Shown in pieces: positions 62,912 through 64,000 of a stretch of DNA of 64,000 nucleotides (positions within the stretch are counted from its first letter, which is position 1; each line of letters opens with the position of its first letter). Both the position numbers and the translations under genes were made by a program. Where the stretch lies: assembly GCF_009711415.1 (NCBI RefSeq), contig NZ_SMLZ01000111.1:1-64000 (forward strand), in the 5' to 3' direction. The notes below the pieces were generated by a model that was not told where the DNA came from, ran no database searches, and was given only the letters and a program-made list of their open reading frames with translations. The stretch is from Roseibium denhamense. GTDB lineage: Bacteria; Pseudomonadota; Alphaproteobacteria; Rhizobiales; Stappiaceae.

Positions 62912-63796
62912 TTAGCGGATCGAGCTCGCACCGACGGCAACTCTGCCGCCAAGAGCAGATGCGGGCGCGGTTTTGGTATCCGCCTGTGGTTTGCGCTGGA
63001 ACAGTCCACGCTTCCCCGGAACCGGTTTGAAGGCGTCGGTAAGCCCGACAACTGTCTCGGCTGCGCCCAACACCAGAAAGCCATCCTCAGGCAACGCTTT
63101 CGCCAATCGCCCTAGAATTTCAGTCTTCGTTGCTTGATCAAAATAGATCAGCACGTTCCGGCAGAACACGATGTCAAACTCGCCCAAGTGGCTGAAGCTG
63201 TCCAAGAGATTGAGCTTCTTCCATTCCACCATTGCCCGCATGCCGGCATTGATCTGCCACATGTCGCCTTTTTGCTCAAAGTACTTCAACAGCATTTGGA
63301 TTGGCAGGCCACGCTGAACTTCAAACTGGCTGTAAAGACCGGTCTTGGCTTTTTCGAGGACCTCTTGCGAGAGGTCGGTGCCCAGAATGCGGGTTCGCCA
63401 TCCGCCCATTTTCGCAGCGTCTTCCTTCAGACAGATGCCGAGGGAATACGGCTCCTGGCCCGTTGACGCAGCAGCGCACCAGATCTTCAGTTGCTTCCGG
63501 GTCGACCGGCTTGCCAAAAGCGCCGGCAACATGGTGTCCTTGAAATGGTCGAACGGTGTCTTGTCCCGGAAAAAGAATGACTCATTCGTCGTCATCGCCT
63601 CGATGACTTCCGTTTCCAGGGTGCGATTGCCGCCTTTTTGCAAGGCTTGGATCACCGCGCTCAGTGTTTCCAGCTTTGAACTGCGTGCGATAGGCAATAA
63701 CCGGCTTTCCACCAGGTACTGCTTGTCATTGGACAGAACCAGGCCGGAACGGGTCTTCAAGAAGTTCTTCAGAAAGTCGAACTCACTCGGGGTCAT
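62912..63796 (-). CDS. cheR: Chemotaxis methyltransferase CheR
   Basis: The protein is 294 residues from ATG 63796, which overlaps the cheB stop (ATGA). The N-terminal CheR domain ([32 protein letters not shown]), the SAM-binding region ([20 protein letters not shown]), and [14 protein letters not shown] are all present. Methylates Glu residues of chemoreceptors. The C-terminal 35 residues are a low-complexity extension ([15 protein letters not shown]). Confidence 0.95.
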   Translation of the reverse strand: MTPSEFDFLKNFLKTRSGLVLSNDKQYLVESRLLPIARSSKLETLSAVIQALQKGGNRTLETEVIEAMTTNESFFFRDKTPFDHFKDTMLPALLASRSTRKQLKIWCAAASTGQEPYSLGICLKEDAAKMGGWRTRILGTDLSQEVLEKAKTGLYSQFEVQRGLPIQMLLKYFEQKGDMWQINAGMRAMVEWKKLNLLDSFSHLGEFDIVFCRNVLIYFDQATKTEILGRLAKALPEDGFLVLGAAETVVGLTDAFKPVPGKRGLFQRKPQADTKTAPASALGGRVAVGASSIR

Positions 63797-64000
63797 CGTG
63801 TATTCCCCTTCAATACGCGTGAGATCTTCGGCCCAATGTCTTTCAAAGGGAGAATATCGCAACACATTCCAGTCTGGGCAGCCGCCCCAGGCATTCCCCA
63901 GACAACGCTTGTAGCTTCATCTTGCGTGATGATGCTGCCACCGCCGGCAGCGATCGTTTTCACGCCGTTCGCACCGTCATGCCCCATGCCTGTCAGGATG
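63793..64000 (-). CDS. cheB: Chemotaxis methylesterase CheB, C-terminal part
   Basis: The frame runs off the right window edge. The visible 68 residues hold the end of the CheB esterase domain: [40 protein letters not shown], including the catalytic Asp in GMGHDGANG. The stop overlaps the cheR start by 4 bases, so the two opposing chemoreceptor-modifying enzymes are coupled. Confidence 0.93.
   Translation of the reverse strand, partial: ILTGMGHDGANGVKTIAAGGGSIITQDEATSVVWGMPGAAAQTGMCCDILPLKDIGPKISRVLKGNTR

Noticed and set aside
1..64000. CRISPR arrays, insertion sequences, prophage, rRNA or complete tRNA
   Set aside because: No regularly spaced repeats, transposase, integrase, phage structural genes or RNA gene signatures were seen on reading both strands.

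Overview
The window reads as a chromosomal segment of a motile marine alphaproteobacterium. A CtrA-type cell-cycle regulator lies next to fliI/fliJ, with a cheB/cheR pair nearby, a DUF2336 protein, a DddP-type DMSP lyase and compatible-solute and methylated-substrate genes. I infer a Roseibium/Labrenzia-like member of the Hyphomicrobiales. This comes from gene content only; no 16S or other phylogenetic marker is present. No rRNA, tRNA, CRISPR array, prophage or insertion sequence was found.

Layout. 1-6260: a type I secretion locus, with the N-terminus of a large acidic Gly/Asp-rich protein (minus strand, cut by the window edge) divergent from two different ABC half-transporters and an HlyD-type adaptor. 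6275-9256: glycine betaine/choline importer proXWV. 9720-14870: a LysR regulator divergent from a VOC protein, a hydroxyacid dehydrogenase and a TIM-barrel epimerase, followed by a flavin amine oxidase and a ChrR-like cupin. 15166-18270: two L,D-transpeptidases, a Cys-containing secreted protein, CcdA and a thioredoxin-like protein. 18435-21128: gnd and an unusual transglutaminase-like protein. 21274-25111: a ferric-iron-type ABC importer whose ATPase is convergent with its permease. 25315-31988: a degenerate phosphotransferase divergent from an operon of a non-pyrrolysine MttB homologue, a dimethylglycine/sarcosine-dehydrogenase-like flavoprotein and DddP. 32018-39583: a CBS protein, LysR, a PhnD-like protein coupled to a fatty-acid desaturase, a DAO-family oxidase, a RecD-like helicase and TetR. 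39992-44032: tex and the arsenic operon arsR-arsC-aqpS. 44474-49819: peptide importer dppABCDF. 50114-53207: glpD-glpK. 53377-57605: MscS channel, DUF2336 protein and a PqiA-like protein. 57758-64000: fliI-fliJ, ctrA, a Tat-exported metallo-beta-lactamase-fold protein, a membrane LytTR regulator, cheR and part of cheB.

The genes suggest an osmolyte- and DMSP-using heterotroph. ProXWV imports betaine or choline. The MttB-like, DMGDH-like and DddP enzymes may demethylate or cleave methylated osmolytes. Dpp, glycerol and iron uptake supply nutrients. The secretion locus probably exports a very large surface adhesin.

The points most worth following are these: both ABC subunits of the secretion system have degenerate ATPase motifs in different combinations; nine GANTC sites lie within about 300 bp upstream of ctrA; a transglutaminase-fold protein has an AT-rich promoter region; a cytosolic PhnD-like protein is translationally coupled to a desaturase; and the phosphotransferase beside the mttB/dddP operon lacks its catalytic Asp.
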